Positions 24,681 through 32,464 are shown, numbered from the stretch's first letter. The stretch is 32,578 bases of DNA from Methanosaeta sp. PtaB.Bin018 (GCA_002067755.1 MVQH01000056.1:1-32578), one strand, 5' to 3'. Translations and numbers: made by a program. Notes: generated by a model from the sequence alone, not told the origin.

Positions 24681-24760
24681 AATCTCTGTGTCTTCGTGAC
24701 TCTGTACTGAAACGTGATTCGCTAACTGAACCACAGAGACACAGAAGGCACAGAGGAGAT
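24681..24760. repeat. Imperfect palindromic (REP/MITE-like) element of the CACAGAGACACAGA type
   Basis: The left arm (24682-24712) includes CTCTGTGTCTTCGTGACTCT. The right arm (24726-24760) includes CCACAGAGACACAGAAGGCA. Reverse-complemented, the right arm aligns with the left with a few gaps, giving a long imperfect hairpin with a short loop. Sequences of this CTCTGTG...CACAGAG style recur between genes in many bacterial and archaeal genomes as small mobile palindromes. Only one copy is present in this window. Confidence 0.6.
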
Positions 24761-24936
24761 ATTTTATGCCCGATCTCACCCACACAATTTAGCGAAGAGC
24801 CCAGTATCAAGCCTCGAATAGCTGGATGGCTGCGAGCGGACCGATTTGGAGAGGAGGCACAGGCAGTACACAGGGCGATAGGATGAGGACGCCTTGGTAA
24901 TATCGTAAGCATTAGTTTCGATCTGCTTCGATAGCC

Positions 24937-24945
24937 CTTAAATAA
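24937..24945 (+). promoter_or_regulatory. Candidate TATA box for xseAB
   Basis: CTTAAATAA preceded by TAGCC, centred about 30 nt before the TTG at 24971. This fits a leaderless or nearly leaderless transcript. No purine-rich ribosome site precedes the TTG. Confidence 0.45.
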
Positions 24946-24970
24946 TCAGCCCATCTAGATAAATCACATC

Positions 24971-26176
24971 TTGACCCAGATATTCACAGTTACCGACCTG
25001 AACGAGAGGATTCGAGATCGCTTGGAGAACGATCCTCGGTTGCACGACCTCTGGGCACGCGGCGAGCTCTCCAACTATGTTCATCACCGTTCCGGCCACA
25101 GGTATTTCACCCTCAAGGATCGCGACTCTCAGATATCTTGCGTCCTGTTCAGGAATGATGGTGTTCGATTGGGCTTTGAGCTGAAAGATGGCCAAAACGT
25201 AATTGTCTATGGGGACGTGGGCGTCTATCGGCCGCAGGGCAGGGTCCAGCTCATGGCCAAGGGCATCAGGCTGGACGAGGGCATCGGCTTGAGGCATCTC
25301 CAACTCGAAGCTTTGAAGAAGAAGCTGGCAGATGAGGGGCTCTTCTCAATCGAGCATAAGCGCTCTCTGCCAAAATACCCAGAGAGGATTGGCATTGTGA
25401 CCTCTCCGCAGGGAGCTGCGCTTCGAGATGTTCTGCGCATCATAGGCCCATATCCTGCGCGCATCATCCTCTCTCCAGCGCAGGTGCAGGGCGAGGGCGC
25501 TGCAGAGAGCATAGCCATGGCCGTTCGAGCCCTGCAAGGCCGCGCAGACGTCGTGATAGTCTGTCGTGGCGGCGGATCGACAGAGGACCTATGGTGCTTC
25601 AACTCAGAGCTTGTCGCCCGCGCTATCTTCGAGTGCGACTCGCCAGTGATCTCTGCTGTGGGCCACGAGACCGACTTCACCGTCGCCGACTTTGTGGCAG
25701 ATGTGCGAGCACCGACTCCCACAGCAGCAGCTGAGATGGCAGTGCCGGACATAGAAAAGCTGCGCTCTTTGCTCGTTCAGGCAACGGTACGAATGAAGCG
25801 CTCCCTGTGGTCGGGACTGGAGCGGAGAGAGGAGCGCCTGGAGTATTTAAAGAGATGCATCTCCGCTCAGAAGATGTATTCCCTGACCGAGGAGGCCCGG
25901 CAGCGCCTCGACTCGCTGGAGAGGCGCCTCTGCGCAGCCGAAAGCGAGAGGCGAACTGCTTTGGAGAGCCGGCTGGAGCAGGCTGAGGGGCGTCTGGCAG
26001 CAGTGGGGCCCCTGGCCACTCTCTCTCGTGGATATGCCATCGTCAGATCGCCAAGGGGCTTGGTATTGAGCTCTGAGGATGTACAACAGGGCGAGGTATT
26101 GGAGCTGATCCTCGCCAAGGGAAGGCTTTTGGTGAGCGTAGTGGAGAACAAGGCAGTAGAGGAGGTTTATCATTGA
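24971..26176 (+). CDS. xseA: Exodeoxyribonuclease VII large subunit
   Basis: 401 residues from a TTG at 24971, the codon opening the family N-terminus TQIFTVTDLNERIRDRLEND. Residues 1-100 are the OB-fold DNA-binding domain (LWARGELSNYVHHRSGHRYF, SCVLFRND). The catalytic core follows with IGIVTSPQGAALRDVLRII, ICRGGGSTEDLWCFNSE (as VIVCRGGGSTEDL) and AVGHETDFTVADFVADVRAP. A coiled-coil C-terminal third (about 265-360) ends with LSRGYAIVRSP. With XseB it degrades single-stranded DNA from both ends. It is somewhat shorter than the roughly 450-residue bacterial enzyme. This is a bacterial-type nuclease found in only some archaea. Confidence 0.95.
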   Translation: MTQIFTVTDLNERIRDRLENDPRLHDLWARGELSNYVHHRSGHRYFTLKDRDSQISCVLFRNDGVRLGFELKDGQNVIVYGDVGVYRPQGRVQLMAKGIRLDEGIGLRHLQLEALKKKLADEGLFSIEHKRSLPKYPERIGIVTSPQGAALRDVLRIIGPYPARIILSPAQVQGEGAAESIAMAVRALQGRADVVIVCRGGGSTEDLWCFNSELVARAIFECDSPVISAVGHETDFTVADFVADVRAPTPTAAAEMAVPDIEKLRSLLVQATVRMKRSLWSGLERREERLEYLKRCISAQKMYSLTEEARQRLDSLERRLCAAESERRTALESRLEQAEGRLAAVGPLATLSRGYAIVRSPRGLVLSSEDVQQGEVLELILAKGRLLVSVVENKAVEEVYH

Positions 26177-26382
26177 GCGAAAAGGATGTCCGTCTGGAAG
26201 AGGCGCTAGACGACCTGGAGCGGATAGTGGAGGAGCTGGAGAACGGCAAGAAGAGCCTGGAAGAGTGCCTCGATCTCTATGAGAAGGGCATGAGGCTTGT
26301 CAAGCATTGCCACGCCCGCCTGGAGAATGCAAAGAGAAAGATCGAGAGCCTGACGGGTGAGCTGCCCCCTGGCTTAGATTGA
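26173..26382 (+). CDS. xseB: Exodeoxyribonuclease VII small subunit
   Basis: 69 residues from a TTG at 26173 that overlaps the xseA TGA (TTGA), with GGAGG (26161-26165) 7 nt upstream. The sequence is the standard XseB helical hairpin: RLEEALDDLERIVEELENGK, then SLEECLDLYEKGMRLVKHCH, then a third helix (ARLENAKRKIESL). Several XseB copies pack on the coiled coil of each XseA. The overlap indicates co-translation, as usual for the stoichiometric complex. Confidence 0.95.
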   Translation: MSEKDVRLEEALDDLERIVEELENGKKSLEECLDLYEKGMRLVKHCHARLENAKRKIESLTGELPPGLD

Positions 26383-26395
26383 GGCGGCGACAAAG

Positions 26396-26404
26396 CTTAA
26401 ATAC
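26396..26404 (+). promoter_or_regulatory. TATA box of trpBA
   Basis: CTTAAATAC preceded by CAAAG (BRE-like). Expected transcription start is near 26425-26427, giving a leader of about 40 nt that contains GGTGA shortly before the TTG start of trpB. Confidence 0.5.
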
Positions 26405-26411
26405 CCCCAGA

Positions 26412-26450
26412 GATGTACTTTTTGATACATCATAGTATTAATTAGTACAT
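26412..26450 (+). promoter_or_regulatory. Candidate operator overlapping the trpBA transcription start
   Basis: GATGTA (26412-26417) and TACATC (26426-26431) form a 6-8-6 inverted repeat. ATGTAC (26413-26418) is mirrored again by GTACAT (26445-26450). These half-sites lie just after the TATA box and across the predicted transcription start, where a bound repressor would block initiation. The TGTAC core resembles the TRP box (TGTACA) recognised by TrpY in Methanothermobacter, but no TrpY gene is in this window. Confidence 0.45.
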
Positions 26451-26467
26451 TTGAAGCTGGTGATCCT

Positions 26468-27661
26468 TTGAAGTGCCAAATTGCAGATGCAGCTGGAATG
26501 AAGTTTGGGAGGTATGGGGGTCTCTTCGTGCCCGAGACCCTGGTGCAGCCACTGTTGGAGCTGGCTGGAGCCTACGAGCAGATGAAAAATAGCGATGAAT
26601 TTCATCGCGAGCTGAAGAACCTCCTGAAGAACTTCGCAGGAAGGCCGACGCCACTCTACTACGCCAGGAATCTGAGCAGGGAGCTGGGCCGCAAGATCTA
26701 CCTGAAGAGAGAGGATCTGGTGCACGGTGGCGCTCATAAGCTCAACAACACATTGGGCCAGGGGCTGGTTGCAAAGAGGATGGGCAAGACCCGGCTAATC
26801 GCTGAGACTGGCGCAGGCCAGCACGGAGTGGCCACTGCAATCGTAGGTGCAAATTTAGGATTCGAGACACAGATCTACATGGGCGAGGTAGACATCGAGC
26901 GGCAGAAGATGAACGTCTACCGCATGCAGCTCATGGGTGCCGAGGTCATACCAGTTCGATCAGGTTCTCGAACGCTGAAAGATGCCATCAACGAGGCCAT
27001 GAGGGACTGGGCTTCCACTTTCGAGCATACTCATTATCTCCTGGGCACAGCTGCGGGTGCCCACCCATTCCCCAGCATGGTCAGGGACTTTCAGAGCGTC
27101 ATAGGAGAGGAGGCCAGAAGGCAGATCTCAGAGGCCGAAGGCCGTCTTCCTGATAGCATTGTGGCCTGCGTTGGCGGTGGCAGCAATGCCATGGGGATCT
27201 TCGCGCCGTTCCTGAAGGACAGAGTTCGCCTCTTGGCGGTCGAAGCTGGTGGGAGGGGTCCTGGCAAGACAGACAAGATCGCTGATAATGGCGCTTCGCT
27301 GGGATACGGGACGGACGGCGTCCTGCACGGAGCCCTCACAAAAATCCTTCAAGATCCCTACGGCCAGATTCTGGAGTCATATTCCGTGGCTGCAGGCCTG
27401 GACTATCCGGGCGTGGGACCTGAGCTGGCATATCTGGCAGAGACGGGGCGCGTTCATCCGAGGATGGCCGATGACAAGGCCGCTATTCGCGGATTTAGGG
27501 CGCTCTCAAGGTTTGAGGGGATCATCCCTGCACTGGAGTCGGCGCACGCCATTGGCTATGCCATGAGCGAGCCTGAAGCCCTGGGAGAGCTGACGATAAT
27601 AAACGTGTCTGGTAGAGGAGACAAAGACCTGGCAACGGTGATGGAATATGAGAATTCTTGA
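26468..27661 (+). CDS. trpB: Tryptophan synthase beta chain (TrpB1 type)
   Basis: 397 residues from a TTG at 26468 with GGTGAT 3-4 nt upstream. An ATG at 26498 is a shorter option. Motifs are [13 protein letters not shown], the PLP-binding lysine Lys91 in [40 protein letters not shown] and the glycine loop [12 protein letters not shown] for PLP phosphate. EAGGRG and GRGDKD near the C-terminus complete the set. It joins indole and serine to make tryptophan. Short length and the GAGQHG/SAGLDYPG-type ([10 protein letters not shown]) segments identify TrpB1, the partner of TrpA, not the stand-alone TrpB2. It overlaps trpA by 14 nt. Confidence 0.97.
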   Translation: MKCQIADAAGMKFGRYGGLFVPETLVQPLLELAGAYEQMKNSDEFHRELKNLLKNFAGRPTPLYYARNLSRELGRKIYLKREDLVHGGAHKLNNTLGQGLVAKRMGKTRLIAETGAGQHGVATAIVGANLGFETQIYMGEVDIERQKMNVYRMQLMGAEVIPVRSGSRTLKDAINEAMRDWASTFEHTHYLLGTAAGAHPFPSMVRDFQSVIGEEARRQISEAEGRLPDSIVACVGGGSNAMGIFAPFLKDRVRLLAVEAGGRGPGKTDKIADNGASLGYGTDGVLHGALTKILQDPYGQILESYSVAAGLDYPGVGPELAYLAETGRVHPRMADDKAAIRGFRALSRFEGIIPALESAHAIGYAMSEPEALGELTIINVSGRGDKDLATVMEYENS

Positions 27662-28430
27662 AGCTTTTAGCCACAGCCCACTGCTGATCGTCTACATATG
27701 CTCTGGAGACCCATCGCCTCAGGCCACACCTGATCTGGTGCGCAGGCTGGCAAGGGCGGGCGCAGACATCATCGAGCTTGGGCTACCTCATTCCGATCCT
27801 ATTGCCGATGGGCCGACAATCCAAGCGGCAGCACAGAGGGCCATCGCCGCAGGGATGAACACAGATGTTTACTTCGATGTTGCATCTGTGGCTGGCGACG
27901 CAGTCCCTCTGATATTCATGGGCTACTACAACATGGTCTATGCTCGCGGACTGGACAGGTTTGCAAAAGACTGCGAAGATAGCGGCATCTCTGGAATGAT
28001 TGTGCCCGATCTGCCGCCAGAAGAGGCAGCTCCGCTAAAGGAGGCATGTGTGCGGCACGGCGTGGATCTGATCTTCCTGGCAGCCCCAAATACGCCTCCA
28101 GCGCGCCTGAAGATGATCTGCGAGGAGACATCCGGCTTTTTATACCTGGTGGCTCGGAAGGGCGTCACCGGCGCGAGGAGCGACGTCTTGCAGGATACGA
28201 GGGACCTCATAGCTCGCGTGCCTGGAGGGGTGCCAAAGGCTGTGGGCTTTGGCATCTCGACGCCTGAGCAGGCCGCTGATGTTATTCGCGCTGGAGCAGA
28301 TGCTGTCATCGTTGGCTCGGCCTGCGTGGATCTGATCGCTAAGGGCGAGATCGAACGACTGGAGAGGCTGGTGAAGGATATGAAGGAGGCCATCGCCAGA
28401 GCGAAGGGCAAAGCTCCAATAGTTTGTTGA
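27648..28430 (+). CDS. trpA: Tryptophan synthase alpha chain
   Basis: 260 residues from the ATG at 27648, overlapping trpB by 14 nt. Catalytic Glu43 ([11 protein letters not shown]) and Asp54 (IADGP) are both present. The TIM-barrel phosphate-binding parts ([24 protein letters not shown]) and the [11 protein letters not shown] loop are typical. It cleaves indole-3-glycerol phosphate and channels indole to TrpB. The rest of the pathway (trpE, G, D, C, F) is absent from the window, so the operon is split. Confidence 0.97.
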   Translation: MRILEAFSHSPLLIVYICSGDPSPQATPDLVRRLARAGADIIELGLPHSDPIADGPTIQAAAQRAIAAGMNTDVYFDVASVAGDAVPLIFMGYYNMVYARGLDRFAKDCEDSGISGMIVPDLPPEEAAPLKEACVRHGVDLIFLAAPNTPPARLKMICEETSGFLYLVARKGVTGARSDVLQDTRDLIARVPGGVPKAVGFGISTPEQAADVIRAGADAVIVGSACVDLIAKGEIERLERLVKDMKEAIARAKGKAPIVC

Positions 28431-28444
28431 AGGACTCCACCAGC

Positions 28445-29062
28445 ATGGACGAAGGGCAGAAGAGGTTTGTGGAAAAAACATTAAAGGATATTCAGAACGG
28501 CTGCAGCGTTACCATAGTCGCCCATGGAGACTCCATCACCGCAGGCTTTGCAGTGCGGCGCGGCTTTCCATCATTCTGGAGGGAGATGCTGCAGATTAAA
28601 TATCCTGATGCCAGAATCGAGCTGATAAACAGCGGCATCTCAGGGGATACCACAATAGACGGCCTGGCCCGGCTGGACTGGTCAGTGCTCTCCTACGAGC
28701 CGGACCTCGTCAGCATCAACTTCGGAATCAATGATTGCGTCATGGGCCTTGGGCTGGACGAGTTCGAATTGAACCTTGTGCAGATGGTTCGACGCATCAG
28801 GGCCGGACCCGGATCGGAGATTTTATTACTATCATCCCAGCCACTGGAGACGCCGCCTTATGACAGACTTGTCCAGGATTACTACCAGGCCGTGCGAAGG
28901 GTGGCCAGCGAGATGGATGTCGGATTCGTGGACGTGTATGGAGCATGGATGGAGCGCGTGCGCCAGGGAACGCCCCTGTCAAGCCTCATCATTCCTGGGC
29001 TTGATCATCCCAACGAGGCAGGATACAAGATCATCGCCGAGGAGCTTATGAAACTATTCTAA
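28445..29062 (+). CDS. SGNH/GDSL-family hydrolase, cytosolic
   Basis: 205 residues from the ATG at 28445, chosen for GAAGGA 10 nt upstream. TTG starts at 28424 or 28427 overlapping the trpA stop are possible. All SGNH blocks are visible: Ser30 in HGDSIT, Gly in SGISGDTT (64-67), Asn96 in FGINDC, and Asp187-His188 in LDHPNEAGY. The Asp sits directly before the His, unlike the usual DxxH spacing. The family hydrolyses esters, thioesters or acetyl groups. No signal peptide is seen, so it acts inside the cell. It follows trpA closely and may share its transcript. The substrate is unknown. Confidence 0.87.
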   Translation: MDEGQKRFVEKTLKDIQNGCSVTIVAHGDSITAGFAVRRGFPSFWREMLQIKYPDARIELINSGISGDTTIDGLARLDWSVLSYEPDLVSINFGINDCVMGLGLDEFELNLVQMVRRIRAGPGSEILLLSSQPLETPPYDRLVQDYYQAVRRVASEMDVGFVDVYGAWMERVRQGTPLSSLIIPGLDHPNEAGYKIIAEELMKLF

Positions 29063-29614
29063 TCACAAATTTGCGAAATGCTCCAAGATCCAACTGTTTC
29101 GCACCTCAGGATGAAATATTATGCCATAGATCGGCAGGATCTTGTGCTTGAATGCCTCCGCATGCTCATCGCATCCTGCCAGGAGCAGGAAATCATCCGG
29201 CAAAGTCACGCCAAAGTTATGCAAATGATAACCCTCTATCGTCCTCGGCTCGCCCAACAACGCAGACGCCCGAATTATCTCAATGGCCTCAAGGCCAATT
29301 GCCTGCTGCGAAACTATCCTGCCGCCAAATACTGATCCTATGACCTGCATCCCTGCGCAGATGCCCAGGACTGGCGTGCTACAGCATTTAATCCAGAAAA
29401 ATGAATTAATATGTTCTGCGTAGTAGTTATCCTTGAGGGCTGTGCCACATAGGATTATTTTATCGAACTTCTCTGGCATGAGTCGCGCAAGCTCCGAATA
29501 ATGCCAGATCTCGACTGAAAAACCAGAGCGTTCGAGGGTGTCTGCAATTGGATGCACGAACTCATACTTCGAGAGAGAGTCCTTCTCAATGCACAGATCC
29601 ACCAACAGGATCAT
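29063..29614 (-). CDS. Class I glutamine amidotransferase domain protein coupled to dph6
   Basis: 183 residues from the ATG at 29614, which overlaps the dph6 TGA (4 bp). The triad is intact: nucleophile Cys86 in LGICAGMQ, with His168 and Glu170 in IFHPEV. The fold recalls the GuaA/TrpG glutaminase, about 185 residues, with no synthetase domain attached. Such a subunit releases ammonia from glutamine for a partner. The N-terminus (LLVDLCIEKDSLSKYEFVHP) is not the usual GuaA start, so I do not name it guaA. Overlap with dph6, whose product uses ammonia, suggests a possible partner. Its stop abuts that of the convergent SGNH hydrolase gene. Confidence 0.85.
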   Translation of the reverse strand: MILLVDLCIEKDSLSKYEFVHPIADTLERSGFSVEIWHYSELARLMPEKFDKIILCGTALKDNYYAEHINSFFWIKCCSTPVLGICAGMQVIGSVFGGRIVSQQAIGLEAIEIIRASALLGEPRTIEGYHLHNFGVTLPDDFLLLAGCDEHAEAFKHKILPIYGIIFHPEVRNSWILEHFANL

Positions 29615-30291
29615 TTGTCCACCAGCCGCATCTCTTCGATGAAAAGCCGTCCGCTGAAATTGCAGTAGCTTCTAGACGACCTCAAGATCTCAAGCCGCTT
29701 TTGGAAGATCGGACCGTCCAAGACCATCGTCTCAAGCTCTCCGCCCTCGCCTGAAGGGCTGACCTTATATCTTTTCCAGAGCTCTTCGAGCCTGCAGATG
29801 CACTCCAAAGTCAGCTCTTGGCCCAGCCAGGAGGCATCGAAGGGATAGGCGAAGACGCCGGTGATGATAACCTGGAAGCCTTCAGATAATAGCAGCCTCA
29901 GATAGTCCACCTGATTTATCTGCCAGAGTGGATTGAAGCACCATAGATCGAGGGCTTTGCAGATTCTCTGTGTGCGCACCGCCTGGTAAACCGACTCGAT
30001 GGCACCACTGACGACGCCCTGTATGCCATATTCATCTCTGGCATCTGCGATGGCAGCTGCCAGATCCTCAAGCTCCTTCTCCTTCTCTCCAAGGGTAGGC
30101 CAGCTGAGCAGTGGTAGGCCAATTGCCTCGGCCTGCAAGCTGGTGCGCTGGATATTGGGCGTGTGGAACATGTAGCTGTCTGGATTCTGGGAGATGAGAG
30201 TAATCAGGCAGGCTACCTGATTCTTTTGCATGGCTCGATAGGTTGCGAAGACGGAGTCCTTTCCGCCTGAGAAGAGAACGCCCAGCTTCAC
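29611..30291 (-). CDS. dph6: Diphthine--ammonia ligase (Dph6-like PP-loop ATPase)
   Basis: 226 residues from a GTG at 30291. The PP-loop SGGKDS is at residues 8-13. Typical family segments follow: FHTPNIQRTSLQAEAIGLPL, a GIQGVVSGAIESVYQAVRTQ stretch, PLWQINQVDYLRLLLSEGFQ, and GEGGELETMVLDGPIF near the C-terminus. In eukaryotes Dph6 amidates diphthine on elongation factor 2, the last step of diphthamide synthesis; archaeal homologues are assigned the same role. It starts 4 nt after the cbiP stop and overlaps the amidotransferase gene by 4 bp, so all three are probably one transcript. Confidence 0.92.
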   Translation of the reverse strand: MKLGVLFSGGKDSVFATYRAMQKNQVACLITLISQNPDSYMFHTPNIQRTSLQAEAIGLPLLSWPTLGEKEKELEDLAAAIADARDEYGIQGVVSGAIESVYQAVRTQRICKALDLWCFNPLWQINQVDYLRLLLSEGFQVIITGVFAYPFDASWLGQELTLECICRLEELWKRYKVSPSGEGGELETMVLDGPIFQKRLEILRSSRSYCNFSGRLFIEEMRLVDK

Positions 30292-30295
30292 AAGA

Positions 30296-31747
30296 TCATG
30301 CGTCCAGGTCGAGCATTCGCCAGATCTTTTTCATGTCCAGACTGCTTTGAACTGCCCCTGCCAGCTCATCGAAGCCATCTCCTCTGGACGCTTGTTCTCG
30401 CGACAGGTTCCGGCGACTGTATAGATAGTCAAGAAATGAATTGCGGAAGTTATCATTCTCGAAGATGCCATGCAGGTAGGTACCAATCACAAGGCCGTCT
30501 TCGGACACTGCACCGTCGTCCTCGAAGGCAGCGTCGCCAGCGGGCTGTGTCACACCCATGTGGATCTCATAACCTGTGACCTCTTGGCCCCGAATATTTT
30601 CCAGAATAGGGCCTCTCCCTGTGACCTTCTTTTTTACCTGTACAGTCCTCTTTTCATAAAGATCGAAACGCGTCACCGCATCCAAGATCCCCAGGCCCGG
30701 GACGGTCCCGAAGGTGTCCTCGATGCCGCAATCGATTATCTCCCGCCCCAACATCTGATAGCCTCCGCAGATACCAAGAACTGGCGTGCCCTTCAGTGAT
30801 AGAATCTGCCGGTCCATACCCTTCATCCTCATCTCCCGAAGATCCGATACTGTGTTCTTGGTGCCAGGGAGGATCACAGCATCAGGATTGCCAAGAGACT
30901 CACCAAGGCCTACGTACCTGACACGGGCGGAACGCTCCAGTGGCTCGAAGTCCGTGAAGTTACTGATGCGAGGAAGCTTGATCACGGCAATCTCGACATC
31001 CTCTTGAGGGCCGCGAGCTTTCTTGTCGCCGAGGGATACCGAGTCCTCCGAGGGTATTTCCAGATCAAGATATGGAAGAACGCCCAAAACGGGAACGCCT
31101 GTAAGCTCTTCCAGCGACTGCATCCCGGATCCGAGGATTGCAGGATCGCCCCTGAACTTGTTGATCACAAGTCCCTTGACCAGCGGCCGAATATCATCGG
31201 GAAGAAGCTGAACTGTGCCAAAAAGGCTGGCGAAAACCCCCCCACGCTCGATGTCTCCAACCAGGATTATCGGGGCCTGCAGGTGGCGTGCGACGTAGAT
31301 GTTGGCGATATCCCTATCGAAGAGATTGATCTCTGCAGCACCCCCTGCACCCTCTACTACTATGTAATCATAGTCCTTCTGCAGCTCCTGGATGGAGCGA
31401 TCGACTACCTCCTTGAGGCCCTCGATGCCCAGATAATATTCCTCAGCAGATTTGTCGGCCAGCGGCTTGCCAAGGACGATGACCTGGCTGGTGCGGTCGC
31501 CCTTAGGCTTGAGGAGGATGGGATTCATGAACTCGCAGGGCTCAGTGCGGGCTGCCCAGGCTTGCACTGCCTGAGCAATTCCGATCTCCCCGCCAGAGCG
31601 CGTCACCCAGGAATTCAAGCTCATATTTTGGGACTTGAAGGGGGCGACCCTCAAGCCACGATTGCTTAGCAGGCGACACAGGGCTGCGACAAGGGTGCTC
31701 TTCCCGGAGTGGGACGTGGTGCCAAGGACTACGATGATGCGAGCCAT
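30296..31747 (-). CDS. cbiP: Cobyric acid synthase
   Basis: 483 residues from the ATG at 31747. A TTG at 31753 overlapping the upstream stop is a slightly longer alternative. The N-terminal half is a dethiobiotin-synthetase-like ATPase: VVLGTTSHSGKSTLVAAL P-loop, APFKSQNMSLNS, VEGAGGAAEINL, VGDIERGGVFASL. The C-terminal half is a class I glutaminase with VLGICGGYQMLG (nucleophile Cys), GYEIHMG and YLHGIFEN. It amidates four side chains of adenosyl-cobyrinic a,c-diamide in cobamide synthesis, needed for methanogen corrinoid methyltransferases. It sits in a five-gene minus-strand run after two small helical proteins. Confidence 0.96.
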   Translation of the reverse strand: MARIIVVLGTTSHSGKSTLVAALCRLLSNRGLRVAPFKSQNMSLNSWVTRSGGEIGIAQAVQAWAARTEPCEFMNPILLKPKGDRTSQVIVLGKPLADKSAEEYYLGIEGLKEVVDRSIQELQKDYDYIVVEGAGGAAEINLFDRDIANIYVARHLQAPIILVGDIERGGVFASLFGTVQLLPDDIRPLVKGLVINKFRGDPAILGSGMQSLEELTGVPVLGVLPYLDLEIPSEDSVSLGDKKARGPQEDVEIAVIKLPRISNFTDFEPLERSARVRYVGLGESLGNPDAVILPGTKNTVSDLREMRMKGMDRQILSLKGTPVLGICGGYQMLGREIIDCGIEDTFGTVPGLGILDAVTRFDLYEKRTVQVKKKVTGRGPILENIRGQEVTGYEIHMGVTQPAGDAAFEDDGAVSEDGLVIGTYLHGIFENDNFRNSFLDYLYSRRNLSREQASRGDGFDELAGAVQSSLDMKKIWRMLDLDA

Positions 31748-31753
31748 ATTCAA

Positions 31754-32050
31754 TTATCCAAAGATCGCTCCCATTCCAGCCTCGGCTGCCTCAGCTTCCT
31801 CACGAAAAGCCTTTAGCAGTCTCTCGCGCTCCTCGCCCAACAGCTCCTTTGCGGGAGACCTCTCCAGGAGTTTCCTGGCCTCCTCTGCCAGCTCATCCCT
31901 GGCCTTGATGTACATGCACATCCCGGCCATGTCCTGCCCCATGGCCTTGCACTCCCGCACCGTAGGCCCGAGCCGCTTCCAGAACTCCTCGTCCAGCAAC
32001 CTTTTCATGGCCTTGTCGCCATCCATTTCATAGGTATAAACCAGCTCCAT
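31754..32050 (-). CDS. Small alpha-helical protein of unknown function
   Basis: 98 residues from the ATG at 32050, with AGGGG 6 nt upstream. The sequence begins with a short strand (MELVYTYEMDGDKAMKR) and is otherwise highly charged helix: EEFWKRLGPTVRECKAMGQD, then MAGMCMYIKARDELAEEARK, then GEERERLLKAFREEAEAAEA. Two cysteines and several methionines (CKAMGQDMAGMCM) lie close together and could bind a soft metal. No family is recognised. It ends 6 nt before the cbiP start, and the second small helical gene precedes it by 16 nt, so a link to cobalt or cobamide metabolism is possible but inferred only from position. Confidence 0.78.
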   Translation of the reverse strand: MELVYTYEMDGDKAMKRLLDEEFWKRLGPTVRECKAMGQDMAGMCMYIKARDELAEEARKLLERSPAKELLGEERERLLKAFREEAEAAEAGMGAIFG

Positions 32051-32066
32051 TTTCGACCCCTGGACC

Positions 32067-32270
32067 TTAAAGATCCCGCACTGCCTTCTTCAGCATTTCA
32101 GTGCACCTATCCATAAGATCTGCAGCATCACATATATCTTGTGCCGCGACCTCGCTTATTGCTTTAACCTGGCTTGCGCGATCGCGAAAAGATTTGCTGT
32201 GGCCTTCGTTATGTTCGATCCAATGGTCGAGCAGCTTCTTTGCGGATTCTTTGCTGATTTCATTCGTCAT
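32067..32270 (-). CDS. Small helical protein with a histidine-containing N-terminal motif
   Basis: 67 residues from the ATG at 32270. The protein is three short helices, with KKLLDHWIEHNEGHSKSF near the N-terminus placing His16, His20 and His24 four residues apart on one helix face, a plausible metal site. It continues with VAAQDICDAADLMDRCTEML, which has two cysteines. I have an uncertain memory of HWIEHNxEH-type small proteins as an uncharacterised family, and I assign no function. It is the first gene of the minus-strand run leading into cbiP and lies downstream of a TATA-like GGTTTATGCC at about 32303-32312. Confidence 0.76.
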   Translation of the reverse strand: MTNEISKESAKKLLDHWIEHNEGHSKSFRDRASQVKAISEVAAQDICDAADLMDRCTEMLKKAVRDL

Positions 32271-32309
32271 CTTACATCGCCTTTCTGGTTTTCAAAATAA
32301 GTGGCATAA

Positions 32310-32326
32310 ACCAAATACCTTTTGGT
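32310..32326. promoter_or_regulatory. Inverted repeat near the promoter of the 32067 gene
   Basis: ACCAAA (32310-32315) and TTTGGT (32321-32326) are exact reverse complements separated by 5 nt. The repeat overlaps the upstream edge of the TATA-like GGTTTATGCC (minus) for the cbiP run, where a regulator could act. It could also be a simple chance palindrome. Confidence 0.3.
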
Positions 32327-32464
32327 AAATCTAGACGCCGTTTTTCTTATGTAGATATTGATAAGTGTGGCACCGTAACCGTCTTCGCGAATAATCCAAT
32401 CGACCTTTCGCTCATTTCAATTTCATACTCCGAACTTTCAGATTTGTAACTTTAAGTTCAGTGC

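Larger units (their letters stand above)
24601..24970. other. Intergenic region with a palindromic repeat
   Basis: This 370-base gap contains the inverted repeat listed separately at 24681-24760 and, at its right end, the xseA promoter. An 85-codon minus-strand frame (24655-24912) runs through the repeat and reads as the low-complexity SPLCLLCLCGSV type of translation such repeats give. It is not called as a gene. The remainder shows nothing recognisable. Confidence 0.55.

Noticed and set aside
24655-24912. 85-codon minus-strand frame across the palindrome
   Set aside because: Its sequence comes from translating the CACAGAG repeat. It shows no gene signals.
25225-25752. 175-codon minus-strand frame
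   Set aside because: Antisense to xseA, with Ser/Arg/Thr-rich composition typical of shadows.
27938-28411. 157-codon minus-strand frame
   Set aside because: Antisense to trpA, which has all catalytic residues.
31004-31669. 221-codon plus-strand frame
   Set aside because: Antisense to cbiP, whose ATPase and glutaminase motifs are intact.
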